Source: JAJTFW01 sp964534995
GTDB lineage: Bacteria > Bacteroidota > Bacteroidia > AKYH767-A > OLB10
Length of the DNA stretch: 64,000 nt
Direction: 5' to 3'
Assembly (NCBI GenBank): GCA_964534995.1
Contig: CAZHSC010000007.1
Coordinates: 3,618-67,617, forward strand
The notes beneath the pieces were generated by a model. The model was given only the letters and a program-made list of their open reading frames with translations, was not told the origin of the DNA and made no database searches. Positions 1 to 9,260 of this stretch are shown here, one piece after another. The position numbers and the translations under genes were made by a program. How positions within the stretch are numbered: position 1 is the first letter of the stretch; every line of letters begins with the position of its first letter.

Positions 1-3000
1 GAATCCGTGATACCATCGCCGAAACTCCATTCCCAGGCCACTGCACCCTGTGTGGTGTTGTTAAAAACAATATGGAGAGGGGCACATCCCGATACAGAAG
101 ATACAGAAAAAGTAGTAATGGGTCCCTGTACGTATATCAAACTGTCATGGGTCACAGAATCCCTGCATCCAAATTTATTTTCAACCAGCAATTCAACATC
201 AAAATAACCGGGTGTAGTGTATATTAATGACGGAAACTGATTACCTGAAGTTCCGCCATTACCGAAATCCCATAACCATGAAACTGCATTGGTACTCTGA
301 TCGGCATAATTTACAAGCAAGGGCGAACAACCTGTGATGCTGTCAGCCACAAAAGCGGCAATGGGTGTATTTACCTCAATCAAGGAATCGATGCTGAGGG
401 TATCCTTGCATCCACCGGCCGAACTCACAATGAGGGTAACTGAATAAAAACCATCCGCCATATAAACGTGCGAAGGATTCGGTACGACGGAAGTCTGCCC
501 ATCTCCAAAATGCCATTCCCAGGCACTCACATTTGTACTTGAGTCATTAAAGGCAACTGTAAAGGGAACACAACCTCCATCCTGCCCCACCGAGAAGGAA
601 GCAGAAGTAATTTGGGGAGATGGAAGCGAAACGGACTTCACGCACCCGTTAATATCGGTAACGGTAAGGGTTATAGAATCAGTGGGGTTACTCAGGTAAA
701 TATGGACCGGATGCTGCAAATCAGAGGTATCACCATCTCCAAAGTCCCAATGCCATTTTACTGCATCCATACTCAGATCAGTAAAGGATGCTACTGCGGG
801 TACGCAATCCGAGCTGATGTTGTAGTTAAAAGAAGGCACCAGGTCGCTTACATAAACCGCGTCATTCAAAACAAGTGAATCCCGGCAGATATTTTTAAAA
901 GCAATCAGGGTAATGTCATAATAACCGGGAGTTGACCAGGTATGGGTGGGTTCAAACTGATTGGAGCTGGTACCATCTCCAAAGGTCCAGAACCAGGAAT
1001 TACTGCCCGTTGAAGTATTTGTAAATGCCGCATACAAAGTTGTGCAGTTGGTAAGCGGAGGAGTAAAAGTAAAGCCGGCTACCGGATCAAATACTTCAAT
1101 AGAATATGCCAGATTGAAAGTAAGCTGACACCCATTAATATCCGTTACTGTTAATGTTACTGCATACAAACCGCTGTCCTGATAAGCGTGCAATGGATTT
1201 CGGGTTGAAGAAACAATCCCATCGCCGAAATCCCATAGGTACTGAGCATAATTTACATTGCCGGGATCGAATGCAACAGAATCGCCAGCGCAGGTACGGC
1301 GGGTATTTGCGCTTAATGGGCTGGTTGCATTCACGGCAAAAGATTTAGCCACGAAAGAAGGACAATTGTTGGTATCCACCGCATTGAGGCTTACCATATA
1401 ACTGGCATTTATGTTGGGATAGGTATTAGAAGCGGTGGGTGTGTTAAAAGAATTTCCGTTTCCAAAATCCCAGTCATAGGAAAGAGCCGGTGCAAAAGAC
1501 TGAACTGTAACGATTACCCCATTGCACAGATTGGTTGTCGAAATGTTGAAATCAGTGATGGGTTCAACAACATACAGTGTATCCGAATAAATAATCGTAT
1601 CTATTACACCTGCCCCGTAAAATAAATACAGGGTGGTTACAAACGCACCGCTGTCGGTATAAATATGTTCGGGGGAGGCCAGTGATGATGTGGTTCCATC
1701 GCCAAAATCCCAAAGCCAGGCAGAGGCATAAGGATCAGGATTGTTAAAACTAACTGTAAACGGGGCGCAATTATAAACTCTGGGTGGTGGTGGTGGTGGT
1801 GGACCTCCCAGTCCGCCCCCTCCCGACCCAAATGAGGAGCCAAAAGTAATAGGCGGATATGTATAAGTATAGGAGCAGCTGTCGTTGCCCAGTGTAAGCG
1901 TCACCACAAAGGGTCCTGCGGTCTGATAAACATGTAAGGGGTCTTCCAGCGATGATGAATCTCCGTCGCCAAAGCTCCATAACCACCAGGTGGCACCACT
2001 GGAATTGGCCTGAAACTGCACATGCAGGGGGGGAACTGTATCGATGGTCGACGCCGAAGCGCTCGCTCCCAGCCCGCTGATCTGCACTGCATTGTTTGCC
2101 TGAAGTGTGGTGATGCATCCACCGGGAGTTGTTACGGTGAGCGAAACGTTATACGAACCGGGACCGGGATAGGCATGAACCGGATTTTGAAGGGAAGAAC
2201 TGCCACCATCACCAAAAGTCCATTGCCATGCTGATGCGTTGAGTGAGGTATCGTTGAAAAAAACCTGATAAGGAGGGCACGGACTTATTGAATAGGTGAA
2301 GCCAGGATCTGCTCCGTCAATAATAAACGTCTGAAATACGGGAATATGCTGCTCGCATCCTCCATTCACCATCCAGGTAGTGAGTGATACAACATAAACC
2401 CCCGGTTCAGTATACACATGATAAGGATTTGCTAACGTTGAAGTGCTACCATCGCCAAAATCCCATAAGAAGGAACTGGCACCTGAGGCATCAGAAAAAT
2501 TTACAGGGTGCGGGGCGCAGCCGCTGATGGGTGGAGGCACCTGATAATTGACCACAGTTGGAGCAACCTGAATCAAAGAAGGATATACAAGGGTATCCGA
2601 ACAGCCTGTTGCATCAGTTACAATCAATGATACACTATAGGTACCGTTGCTTACATACACATGGGAAGGATGCTGTACTGTGGAAGTAGTACCATCGCCG
2701 AAATCCCAAAAGAAGCTACTTGCCCCTGATGAATTATTGGTAAAATTTACCGTCAACGGCGGGCAACCGCTGATGAGGTCGGCAGTGAAGGCAGCACTGG
2801 GTGCGAATACACGGACCTTATCGCTTAGCGGAAAACCGTGAGTACATCCCGAAGGACTGGTTGCGGTAAGGCTTACCTGATAGATACCCGCGGAAGAATA
2901 GGTGTGTGTGGGTACCGGTAAAGCAGAAGTGGTTCCATCTCCAAAGTCCCATAACCAGGTATAATTAGCCGCAGCGTTGTTATTAACAAATTGCACCGTT

Positions 3001-4142
3001 AATGGAGCGCATCCATTATTATTGGTCATGCCATAGGTAAATACAGGACGGTCAAAAGCATACACCGGACCTGCGCTTACCGTTTGCTGACATCCGCTCG
3101 AATAACTCACAGTTAAAGTTATCGGGAATATTCCGGCTGTTGCATAAGTATAATATACACTTGAACCATTTCTTGTAATCCCATTGCCAAGATCCCATTG
3201 ATAACCGGTTTGCGGATAGTACGCGGTTTGCATAGCCAGGTAATGGGGAATGCAACCACTATCTGCACTCAGTGTCACGACTGGAACCGGGTTCCATTTG
3301 ATATGCACCAAATCATCCATAAGTACTGTATCGGTACATCCGTTGGAACTGGTCATAACAAGGCCCACATCAAAATAGCCTGTATCAGCATACACATGAG
3401 AGGGATTCAATAAGTTTGACTGATTGCCGTCACCAAACATCCAGGTCCATGATACTGCATTTGACATTAATGCATTGAATTGGAAACTAAACCCCGGATT
3501 GCAGGTGGAAGTATCATTAACGGTTATGACCGCGGTGGGTGAAGGATAAACATCTACCACTGCCGGCATTACCTTAACATCGCTGCAACCGAACTGCCGG
3601 TTATACACTACCAGGGTAACATTAAAAATTCCGGGTATGCTATAAATATGTTGAGGGTGCCATTGATTACTGGTAGTTCCGTCACCAAAATCCCAAATGC
3701 AGGAATCGAAGGAAGTGGATAAATTCTGAAATGTAAACACCTGGCTATTCTGGCAACCGGAGCTATTCGAAACAGAAAACTGAGCTACCGGTTTAGGATG
3801 CACCGTAAGCGATACAGTGAAAACATCCTGCGATCCTGAAGAACCGGAAGCTGTTAAAGAAACCAAATAGGTACCTGCTACAGTATAGACATTTCCGGGG
3901 TGAACCTGTGTGGAGGTATTCCCATTGCCAAAATCCCATTGATAAGAAACAGCGTTTACGGATGTATTGGTAAACTGAACATTAAAAGGAACACAACCCT
4001 GCAATGCACTCACCGTAAAGGAAGACTGAACATTCTGCGCATTGCTTACCTGTGATGCCCATAATATGATGCACACCAACAGGAAGATTGTCCGGCTTCT
4101 TAAATTGAAACAGCTAACAAACGGAACCTTAACAGAAATCAT
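1..4142 (-). CDS. Giant secreted PKD-repeat surface protein (3' end outside window)
   Basis: One open frame runs on the minus strand from an ATG at 4140-4142 to the window edge, at least 1380 codons with no stop at any of the landmarks checked. The N-terminus is a signal peptide (hydrophobic run IFLLVCIILWAS then NAQ). Seventeen copies of the PKD-domain signature WxFGDG or WDFGNG follow in the same frame; their D/N codons start at 3924, 3681, 3429, 3183, 2937, 2694, 2451, 2208, 1965, 1698, 1458, 1221, 975, 735, 501, 258 and 15, a period of 234-252 bases (about 81 residues). Each repeat also has a conserved Cys in a GC-P-type context. PKD arrays form stiff extracellular rods; in Bacteroidota such proteins are adhesins or structural surface proteins, usually exported by type IX secretion with a C-terminal signal that would lie beyond base 1. 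One inter-repeat linker is Gly/Pro-rich (see separate entry). Exact function and partners are unknown. Confidence 0.93.
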   Translation of the reverse strand, partial: MISVKVPFVSCFNLRSRTIFLLVCIILWASQVSNAQNVQSSFTVSALQGCVPFNVQFTNTSVNAVSYQWDFGNGNTSTQVHPGNVYTVAGTYLVSLTASGSSGSQDVFTVSLTVHPKPVAQFSVSNSSGCQNSQVFTFQNLSTSFDSCIWDFGDGTTSNQWHPQHIYSIPGIFNVTLVVYNRQFGCSDVKVMPAVVDVYPSPTAVITVNDTSTCNPGFSFQFNALMSNAVSWTWMFGDGNQSNLLNPSHVYADTGYFDVGLVMTSSNGCTDTVLMDDLVHIKWNPVPVVTLSADSGCIPHYLAMQTAYYPQTGYQWDLGNGITRNGSSVYYTYATAGIFPITLTVSYSSGCQQTVSAGPVYAFDRPVFTYGMTNNNGCAPLTVQFVNNNAAANYTWLWDFGDGTTSALPVPTHTYSSAGIYQVSLTATSPSGCTHGFPLSDKVRVFAPSAAFTADLISGCPPLTVNFTNNSSGASSFFWDFGDGTTSTVQHPSHVYVSNGTYSVSLIVTDATGCSDTLVYPSLIQVAPTVVNYQVPPPISGCAPHPVNFSDASGASSFLWDFGDGSTSTLANPYHVYTEPGVYVVSLTTWMVNGGCEQHIPVFQTFIIDGADPGFTYSISPCPPYQVFFNDTSLNASAWQWTFGDGGSSSLQNPVHAYPGPGSYNVSLTVTTPGGCITTLQANNAVQISGLGASASASTIDTVPPLHVQFQANSSGATWWLWSFGDGDSSSLEDPLHVYQTAGPFVVTLTLGNDSCSYTYTYPPITFGSSFGSGGGGLGGPPPPPPPRVYNCAPFTVSFNNPDPYASAWLWDFGDGTTSSLASPEHIYTDSGAFVTTLYLFYGAGVIDTIIYSDTLYVVEPITDFNISTTNLCNGVIVTVQSFAPALSYDWDFGNGNSFNTPTASNTYPNINASYMVSLNAVDTNNCPSFVAKSFAVNATSPLSANTRRTCAGDSVAFDPGNVNYAQYLWDFGDGIVSSTRNPLHAYQDSGLYAVTLTVTDINGCQLTFNLAYSIEVFDPVAGFTFTPPLTNCTTLYAAFTNTSTGSNSWFWTFGDGTSSNQFEPTHTWSTPGYYDITLIAFKNICRDSLVLNDAVYVSDLVPSFNYNISSDCVPAVASFTDLSMDAVKWHWDFGDGDTSDLQHPVHIYLSNPTDSITLTVTDINGCVKSVSLPSPQITSASFSVGQDGGCVPFTVAFNDSSTNVSAWEWHFGDGQTSVVPNPSHVYMADGFYSVTLIVSSAGGCKDTLSIDSLIEVNTPIAAFVADSITGCSPLLVNYADQSTNAVSWLWDFGNGGTSGNQFPSLIYTTPGYFDVELLVENKFGCRDSVTHDSLIYVQGPITTFSVSSVSGCAPLHIVFNNTTQGAVAWEWSFGDGITD
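1782..1838 (-). repeat. Gly-rich plus seven-proline linker inside the PKD protein
   Basis: In the reading frame of the PKD protein this stretch encodes SFGSGGGGLGG followed directly by seven prolines (codon starts 1800 down to 1782). It sits between the repeats whose signatures start at 1965 and 1698 and explains why that spacing is 267 bases instead of about 243. It is the only such linker seen among the 17 repeats. Confidence 0.85.
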
Positions 4143-4335
4143 ATAGCCTTCATACGACTGACTCCCTGTAATGTTGCCAAGCATGCTATAATTTATAAAT
4201 AAAGAATTAACTATTTAACCTTAAAAAGAATATCATTTCATTTGTAAGAAACAATGCATTTTAAACGGATTTCAACATAGCCATTAACGCAATTATTTGA
4301 TAATGCTAACTTTACAAATACTTGAAATCATATTT

Positions 4336-4343
4336 TACCTTTG
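4336..4343 (+). promoter_or_regulatory. Candidate -7 promoter element for uvrA
   Basis: TACCTTTG matches the Bacteroidota -7 consensus TAnnTTTG and lies 30 bases before the uvrA ATG. I see no convincing TTG at the -33 position, so this is a motif match only. Confidence 0.45.
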
Positions 4344-4372
4344 CAGTTCCTTATTAATTGTAAGGTTTCCTT

Positions 4373-7228
4373 ATGAAATTATCCGAAGAAGAATGGGTGG
4401 AGGTATATGGAGCCAGAGTACATAACCTGCAAAACGTTGATATTACATTTCCAAGAAACAAACTGGTGGTTCTTACCGGTTTAAGTGGCAGTGGGAAAAG
4501 TTCACTGGCTTTTGATACTATTTATGCAGAGGGACAGCGTCGTTATATGGAAACATTTTCGTCGTATGCACGACAGTTTCTGGGGAATATGGAAAGACCG
4601 GATGTCGATAAAATAAAAGGTCTGAGTCCGGTAATTTCCATTGAACAAAAAACAACCAATACCAATCCACGTTCTACCGTCGGCACAGTTACAGAGATCT
4701 ATGATTTCCTGCGTTTGCTGTTTGCGAGGACGGCGGATGCCTATTCCTACCTCAGCGGCGAAAAAATGATACGAATGACGGATGATCAGATCCGTGAGGT
4801 AGTGATGAAACAATATGAAAATGAAAATATTTTAATACTGGCACCCGTTGTAAAAGGAAGAAAAGGACATTACCGCGAATTATTCCAGCAAATTGCACAA
4901 CAGGGCTTTCTCAGGGTAAGAATTGATGGTGAGCTAACAGAAATTAAAAGAGGATTACAGGCCGACAGATATAAAACGCATGACATTGAACTTGTAATTG
5001 ACAAAGTGCAAATAAATGAGGACAATTCATTCCGCATATTTGAAAGTATTAAAACCGCTTTAAAGCAGGGCAAAGGATCCATGATGGTGCTGAATGAAAA
5101 AAGTGGAAAAGTGCGTCACTTAAGTCAACACCTGATGTGTCCTTCCACAGGTATTTCCTACGATGAACCTGCCCCCAATACATTTTCATTCAATTCACCC
5201 TATGGTGCCTGCAGCACCTGTAATGGCATGGGTACCATCCCTGAAATTGATATAAAATCAGTTATACCGGATCCTTCAAAAAGTATCAAGCAAGGCGGAA
5301 TAGCCCCACTGGGTGAATACAAGGACAACTGGATATTTCAACAAGTCCAGTCTATTGGTAAAAACTTTGGATTTACGCTAAGTACACCCATTAAAGATAT
5401 TCAGGAGGAAGCATTGAATATTATTCTTTACGGCTCAAATGAAATTTTTGCGGTTGACAAAGATTTTACTTCCGGACAGGTAAACAGTCATACCATGAGT
5501 TTTGAAGGTATAGCCAGTTTCATTGCTTCGCAAATGGAGGACAATGGCTCATCAGGACGGTTGAAGAAGTGGGCACAGGGATTTATGACATATAAAACAT
5601 GTCCCGGATGCAAAGGTTCCCGTTTAAAACAAGAATCGCTGTATTTTAAAATTGACGGACAAAACATCGCGGAGTTGGCGGAACTGGATATACTTCAGCT
5701 ATATGAATGGAGCCTTTCCGTTGAAAAAAAATTAAACAGGAAGCAACTCATCATCGCGAAAGAAATATTAAAGGAAATTTCCAAGCGAATCAAATTTTTG
5801 CTTGACGTTGGCCTGGATTATCTTACACTTAACAGGAGTTCGAAGTCGCTTTCAGGAGGAGAATCACAACGCATACGCCTGGCCACGCAAATCGGATCGC
5901 AACTGGTAGGTGTCATGTATATCCTGGATGAACCCAGCATTGGTCTACACCAGCGTGACAATACACGCCTGATACAATCCCTGAAGGAACTCAGGGATAT
6001 CGGAAATTCAGTGATCGTAGTTGAGCATGACAAAGAAACCATACTCGCCGCAGATCACATCATCGATCTTGGCCCCGGTGCTGGCATACATGGCGGCAGA
6101 GTGGTTGCATCGGGGGATGCGGATATGATTACCCGTTCAGACAGCCTTACAGGCCGCTATTTATCCGGTAAAATGCAGATCAGGCATGGCAAAAGAAGAC
6201 CGGGAAGCGGATCATCCATTGTACTCAGCGGAGCGAAGGGAAATAACCTGAAAAATATCACTGTTGAATTTCCACTTGGCAAATTCATATGCGTTAGCGG
6301 TGTGTCCGGAAGCGGAAAATCAACACTCATCAATGAAACCCTCTACCCTATTCTCAATCAACACTTTTACCGCTCACAAACCAAGCCCTTGCCTTACAAA
6401 TCCATTAAAGGTCTGGAACATATTGATAAGGTAATAGAAATTGATCAGAGCCCTATTGGCAGGACTCCCCGATCCAACCCGGCCACCTACTCGGGGGTAT
6501 TCAGTGATATACGTACCCTCTACTCTCAATTGAATGAAGCAAAAGTAAGAGGTTACCCTCCCGGTTGGTTTTCATTCAATGTTAAAGGAGGGCGTTGCGA
6601 AACCTGCCAGGGTGCAGGTATGAGGACCATTGAAATGAACTTCCTGCCTGATGTATATGTGCATTGCGAAAATTGTAATGGAAAACGTTACAACAGGGAA
6701 ATACTGGAAGTACGGTACCGTGGCAAATCGATCAGTGATGTGTTGAATATGAGCATTGATCATGCAGTAGATTTTTTTGAGAACATGCCGGGAATTCTGC
6801 ATAAAATCAAAACCCTGAAGGAGGTGGGCCTCGGATACCTTACCCTTGGACAACAAAGCACCACGCTTTCAGGCGGAGAAGCACAACGCGTAAAACTTGC
6901 ATCTGAACTTTCGAAAAGAGATACCGGCAACACCTTTTATATCTTTGATGAACCTACCACCGGGCTCCATTTTGAAGACGTACGTATCCTGCTGGATGTA
7001 TTAAATAAACTTGTTGACAAGGGAAATACGGTTCTTGTTATTGAACATAATATGGATGTAATCCGTATGGCAGATTATATCATTGACCTTGGTCCGGAAG
7101 GCGGGTCGCGGGGCGGCAATATTCTCTGTACAGGAACCCCTGAAGAAATCATTAAAAATAAATTTTCTGTTACTGCTCAGTATCTTAAAAAAGAAATGCA
7201 AAGCTTTAGAACTTTAGCCAGTAACTAA
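4373..7228 (+). CDS. uvrA: Excinuclease ABC subunit UvrA
   Basis: UvrA is the damage-sensing ATPase of bacterial nucleotide excision repair; it loads UvrB at lesions. The 951-residue length is normal. Visible in order: first Walker A (GLSGSGKSSLAFDT, about residue 35), first zinc-finger region (residues 256-283), first ABC signature LSGGESQRIRLA with Walker B YILDEPSIGLH, second Walker A (GVSGSGKSTLINE), the UvrB/DNA-interaction region, the second zinc finger with all four cysteines (CETC and CENC), and second signature LSGGEAQRVKLA with FIFDEP-like IFDEPTTGLH. Odd point: the first zinc module has C256, C280 and C283, but the position matching the second Cys is Thr259. It is a single gene with a candidate promoter just upstream; the LOG-family gene follows after 27 bases and may be co-transcribed. 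Confidence 0.97.
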   Translation: MKLSEEEWVEVYGARVHNLQNVDITFPRNKLVVLTGLSGSGKSSLAFDTIYAEGQRRYMETFSSYARQFLGNMERPDVDKIKGLSPVISIEQKTTNTNPRSTVGTVTEIYDFLRLLFARTADAYSYLSGEKMIRMTDDQIREVVMKQYENENILILAPVVKGRKGHYRELFQQIAQQGFLRVRIDGELTEIKRGLQADRYKTHDIELVIDKVQINEDNSFRIFESIKTALKQGKGSMMVLNEKSGKVRHLSQHLMCPSTGISYDEPAPNTFSFNSPYGACSTCNGMGTIPEIDIKSVIPDPSKSIKQGGIAPLGEYKDNWIFQQVQSIGKNFGFTLSTPIKDIQEEALNIILYGSNEIFAVDKDFTSGQVNSHTMSFEGIASFIASQMEDNGSSGRLKKWAQGFMTYKTCPGCKGSRLKQESLYFKIDGQNIAELAELDILQLYEWSLSVEKKLNRKQLIIAKEILKEISKRIKFLLDVGLDYLTLNRSSKSLSGGESQRIRLATQIGSQLVGVMYILDEPSIGLHQRDNTRLIQSLKELRDIGNSVIVVEHDKETILAADHIIDLGPGAGIHGGRVVASGDADMITRSDSLTGRYLSGKMQIRHGKRRPGSGSSIVLSGAKGNNLKNITVEFPLGKFICVSGVSGSGKSTLINETLYPILNQHFYRSQTKPLPYKSIKGLEHIDKVIEIDQSPIGRTPRSNPATYSGVFSDIRTLYSQLNEAKVRGYPPGWFSFNVKGGRCETCQGAGMRTIEMNFLPDVYVHCENCNGKRYNREILEVRYRGKSISDVLNMSIDHAVDFFENMPGILHKIKTLKEVGLGYLTLGQQSTTLSGGEAQRVKLASELSKRDTGNTFYIFDEPTTGLHFEDVRILLDVLNKLVDKGNTVLVIEHNMDVIRMADYIIDLGPEGGSRGGNILCTGTPEEIIKNKFSVTAQYLKKEMQSFRTLASN

Positions 7229-7255
7229 CGTAATAAATACATCGAAAAAACGATT

Positions 7256-7963
7256 ATGAATACCGACGAGGCAAAAATAAGAAGAGCATTTTCTGATAAA
7301 GACTGGCAGGAAATTAAGGCACAGGACACCTGGCAAATTTTCAAAATAATGGCTGAATTTGTCGAGGGCTTTGAGAAAATGAGCAAGATCGGTCCCTGCG
7401 TTTCCATTTTCGGTTCTGCCCGAACGGAAGCCGGCAGCAGGTATTATTCGCTGGCAGAGGAAATCGCCTATAAACTTACATCCGAGGGCTATGGAATTAT
7501 TACGGGAGGAGGGCCCGGTATTATGGAGGCAGCCAACAAAGGTGCGCAGAAAGCCAATGGAAAATCAGTAGGTCTGAATATTAAGTTGCCATTTGAACAA
7601 TCACCCAACCCATTTATTGATTCCGATAAAAGCATCACTTTCGATTACTTCTTTGTCAGGAAGCTTATGTTCATCAAATACGCCCAGGGATTTATTGTAC
7701 TGCCGGGCGGCTTTGGTACTATGGACGAATTATTTGAATCCCTCACTTTGATTCAAACAAGGAAAATCGGAAAATTCCCCATTGTAATTGTGGGTAAAGA
7801 TTACTGGAGCGGACTGATTGAATGGATCAAACAGGTACTTGTCACCGAAAAATATGTCAACCCTGATGACCTGAAACTTTTTACACTGGTTGATACCGCG
7901 GAAGAAGCGGTGAATGTAATTGACAATTTTTACTCCAAATACCTGCTCAAGCCAAATTTCTGA
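7256..7963 (+). CDS. LOG-family protein (TIGR00730-type Rossmann fold)
   Basis: The 235-residue protein carries both LOG-family signatures: GGGPGIMEAANKGA (about residues 82-95) and LPGGFGTMDELFE (about residues 142-154). Members of this family include cytokinin riboside 5'-monophosphate phosphoribohydrolases and other enzymes that split nucleotide monophosphates into base and ribose-5-phosphate; bacterial members are often annotated only as putative decarboxylases or LOG proteins. The N-terminal 40 residues are charged and precede the fold. The start ATG is 27 bases after uvrA, and a hairpin terminator (8000-8027) lies 36 bases after the stop, so uvrA and this gene probably form one unit. 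Substrate cannot be assigned from sequence. Confidence 0.92.
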   Translation: MNTDEAKIRRAFSDKDWQEIKAQDTWQIFKIMAEFVEGFEKMSKIGPCVSIFGSARTEAGSRYYSLAEEIAYKLTSEGYGIITGGGPGIMEAANKGAQKANGKSVGLNIKLPFEQSPNPFIDSDKSITFDYFFVRKLMFIKYAQGFIVLPGGFGTMDELFESLTLIQTRKIGKFPIVIVGKDYWSGLIEWIKQVLVTEKYVNPDDLKLFTLVDTAEEAVNVIDNFYSKYLLKPNF

Positions 7964-7999
7964 TTAACATTTGATTTTTCTGCTTTGCTACTGCCATAC

Positions 8000-8027
8000 A
8001 CCTTACAGTTTATAGTGTAAGGTTTTC
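8000..8027 (+). terminator. Intrinsic terminator after the LOG-family gene
   Basis: An 8-bp perfect stem (8000-8007 with 8016-8023, ACCTTACA against TGTAAGGT) and an 8-base loop are followed by a run of T. It separates the uvrA unit from the FIST signalling operon. Confidence 0.75.
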
Positions 8028-8121
8028 TGCATTTTTTATCGGCTTCAATGCTGTCAACTGCGTTAAGGCTGTAACCATGGCCTGTCATTTTCTGTACAAG
8101 CACCGAGCAAAACTCAGTACT

Positions 8122-9258
8122 ATGCAAATTCAACAAAAGAAATGGACGCCTGAAAAAACGTGGGAGACCCTCCGAAGCGACATCAACGACCAGGGTGTTT
8201 ATCAACTGGTAATTGTTTTTGGAAGCCGCATACTCCTTTCCAGCCCCGGATTTTACGATGAAATCAGAAACCAATATCCGAAGGCGGAGATACTGATGAA
8301 CTCCACATCCGGTGAAATTATTGACACGCAGGTAAATGATGAGACCATATCTCTGACCGCGATCAGATTTGATAAAACAAGTTTTAACTCCCAATCCATA
8401 CAAATCACGGACTATCCGAACAGCATGGAGGCAGGAAAGGTAATTGCCCAAAAATTTTCGCACGAGGGCTTATCAAACATTCTGGTTATTTCCGATGGAC
8501 AGATGGTAAATGGAAGCGACCTGGTAAGCGGATTACAACAATCGCTGCCGCAGCATGTGGTAATTACAGGTGGCCTTGCCGGTGATGGCAGCAGGTTTCA
8601 AAAAACACTGGTAGGTCTCAACGAACAACCCAGAGAAGGGAAAATCATTGCAGTTGGATTTTACGGAAATCATCTTAAAGTATCGCATGGAAGCATGGGA
8701 GGCTGGGATCCCTTTGGGCCCGAGCGTCTGGTGACAAAATCTGCTGCGAATATACTATATGAACTCGACGGCCAACCCGCTTTAAGCGTATATAAAAAAT
8801 ACCTGGGCGAATATTCCGACGAACTTCCGGGAAGCGCATTGCTCTTTCCCCTCAGTGTTAAGCTCAATGTCAACGAAGAACCTGTGGTACGTACTATCCT
8901 GTCCATTGATGAGGATGCACAAAGCCTGACGTTTGCGGGAAATATTCCGGAAGGCTCTTATTCCCGGCTGATGAAAGCCAACTTCGACCGCCTCATTGAA
9001 GGCGCTTCCAACGCCGCCATGAACTCATTGCAAAAGTTAGAGCAGCCAGATCTTGCCATTTTAATAAGCTGTGTCGGAAGAAAGCTGGTGCTGAATCAAC
9101 GCATAGAGGAAGAAGTTGAGGTAGTAAGGGAGATTTTGGGAAAAACAACTGCTATAACCGGCTTTTATTCCTACGGTGAAATATCACCAAACAAAGGGTA
9201 TATGAATTGTGAATTACACAATCAAACAATGACCATTACCACAATGAGTGAAAAATAA
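8122..9258 (+). CDS. FIST domain sensory protein
   Basis: FIST proteins have an N-terminal FIST_N and C-terminal FIST_C domain that bind small ligands (proposed: amino acids) and act as stand-alone or fused sensors for signal transduction. The 378-residue protein shows the expected layout: FIST_N over about residues 20-205 (including MNSTSGEIIDT and VITGGLAGDGSRF, typical of the family) and FIST_C to about 370 (ISCVGRKLVL and ITGFYSYGEI near the end). I placed the start at the ATG at 8122, which begins right before the domain; an in-frame ATG at 8077 would add 15 residues of unlikely sequence. No membrane segment, so it is cytoplasmic. It is the first gene of a five-gene operon with two kinases and two regulators; the next start follows two bases after its stop, so the FIST protein is the likely input sensor. 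Confidence 0.93.
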   Translation: MQIQQKKWTPEKTWETLRSDINDQGVYQLVIVFGSRILLSSPGFYDEIRNQYPKAEILMNSTSGEIIDTQVNDETISLTAIRFDKTSFNSQSIQITDYPNSMEAGKVIAQKFSHEGLSNILVISDGQMVNGSDLVSGLQQSLPQHVVITGGLAGDGSRFQKTLVGLNEQPREGKIIAVGFYGNHLKVSHGSMGGWDPFGPERLVTKSAANILYELDGQPALSVYKKYLGEYSDELPGSALLFPLSVKLNVNEEPVVRTILSIDEDAQSLTFAGNIPEGSYSRLMKANFDRLIEGASNAAMNSLQKLEQPDLAILISCVGRKLVLNQRIEEEVEVVREILGKTTAITGFYSYGEISPNKGYMNCELHNQTMTITTMSEK

Positions 9259-9260
9259 GA

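Noticed and set aside
1637..2122. Short minus-strand frames with a run of histidines
   Set aside because: They are other-frame readings of the Gly/Pro linker and flanking PKD repeats; the frame with 17 PKD signatures is the coding one.
4200..4230. TTAACT and TTAACC close together upstream of uvrA, resembling a Pho box
   Set aside because: Their spacing is 8 bases, not 11, and no third unit is in phase.
7930..8463. 177-codon minus-strand frame opposite the FIST gene
   Set aside because: It overlaps the FIST coding region and the LOG terminator, and its translation shows no domain or signal peptide.
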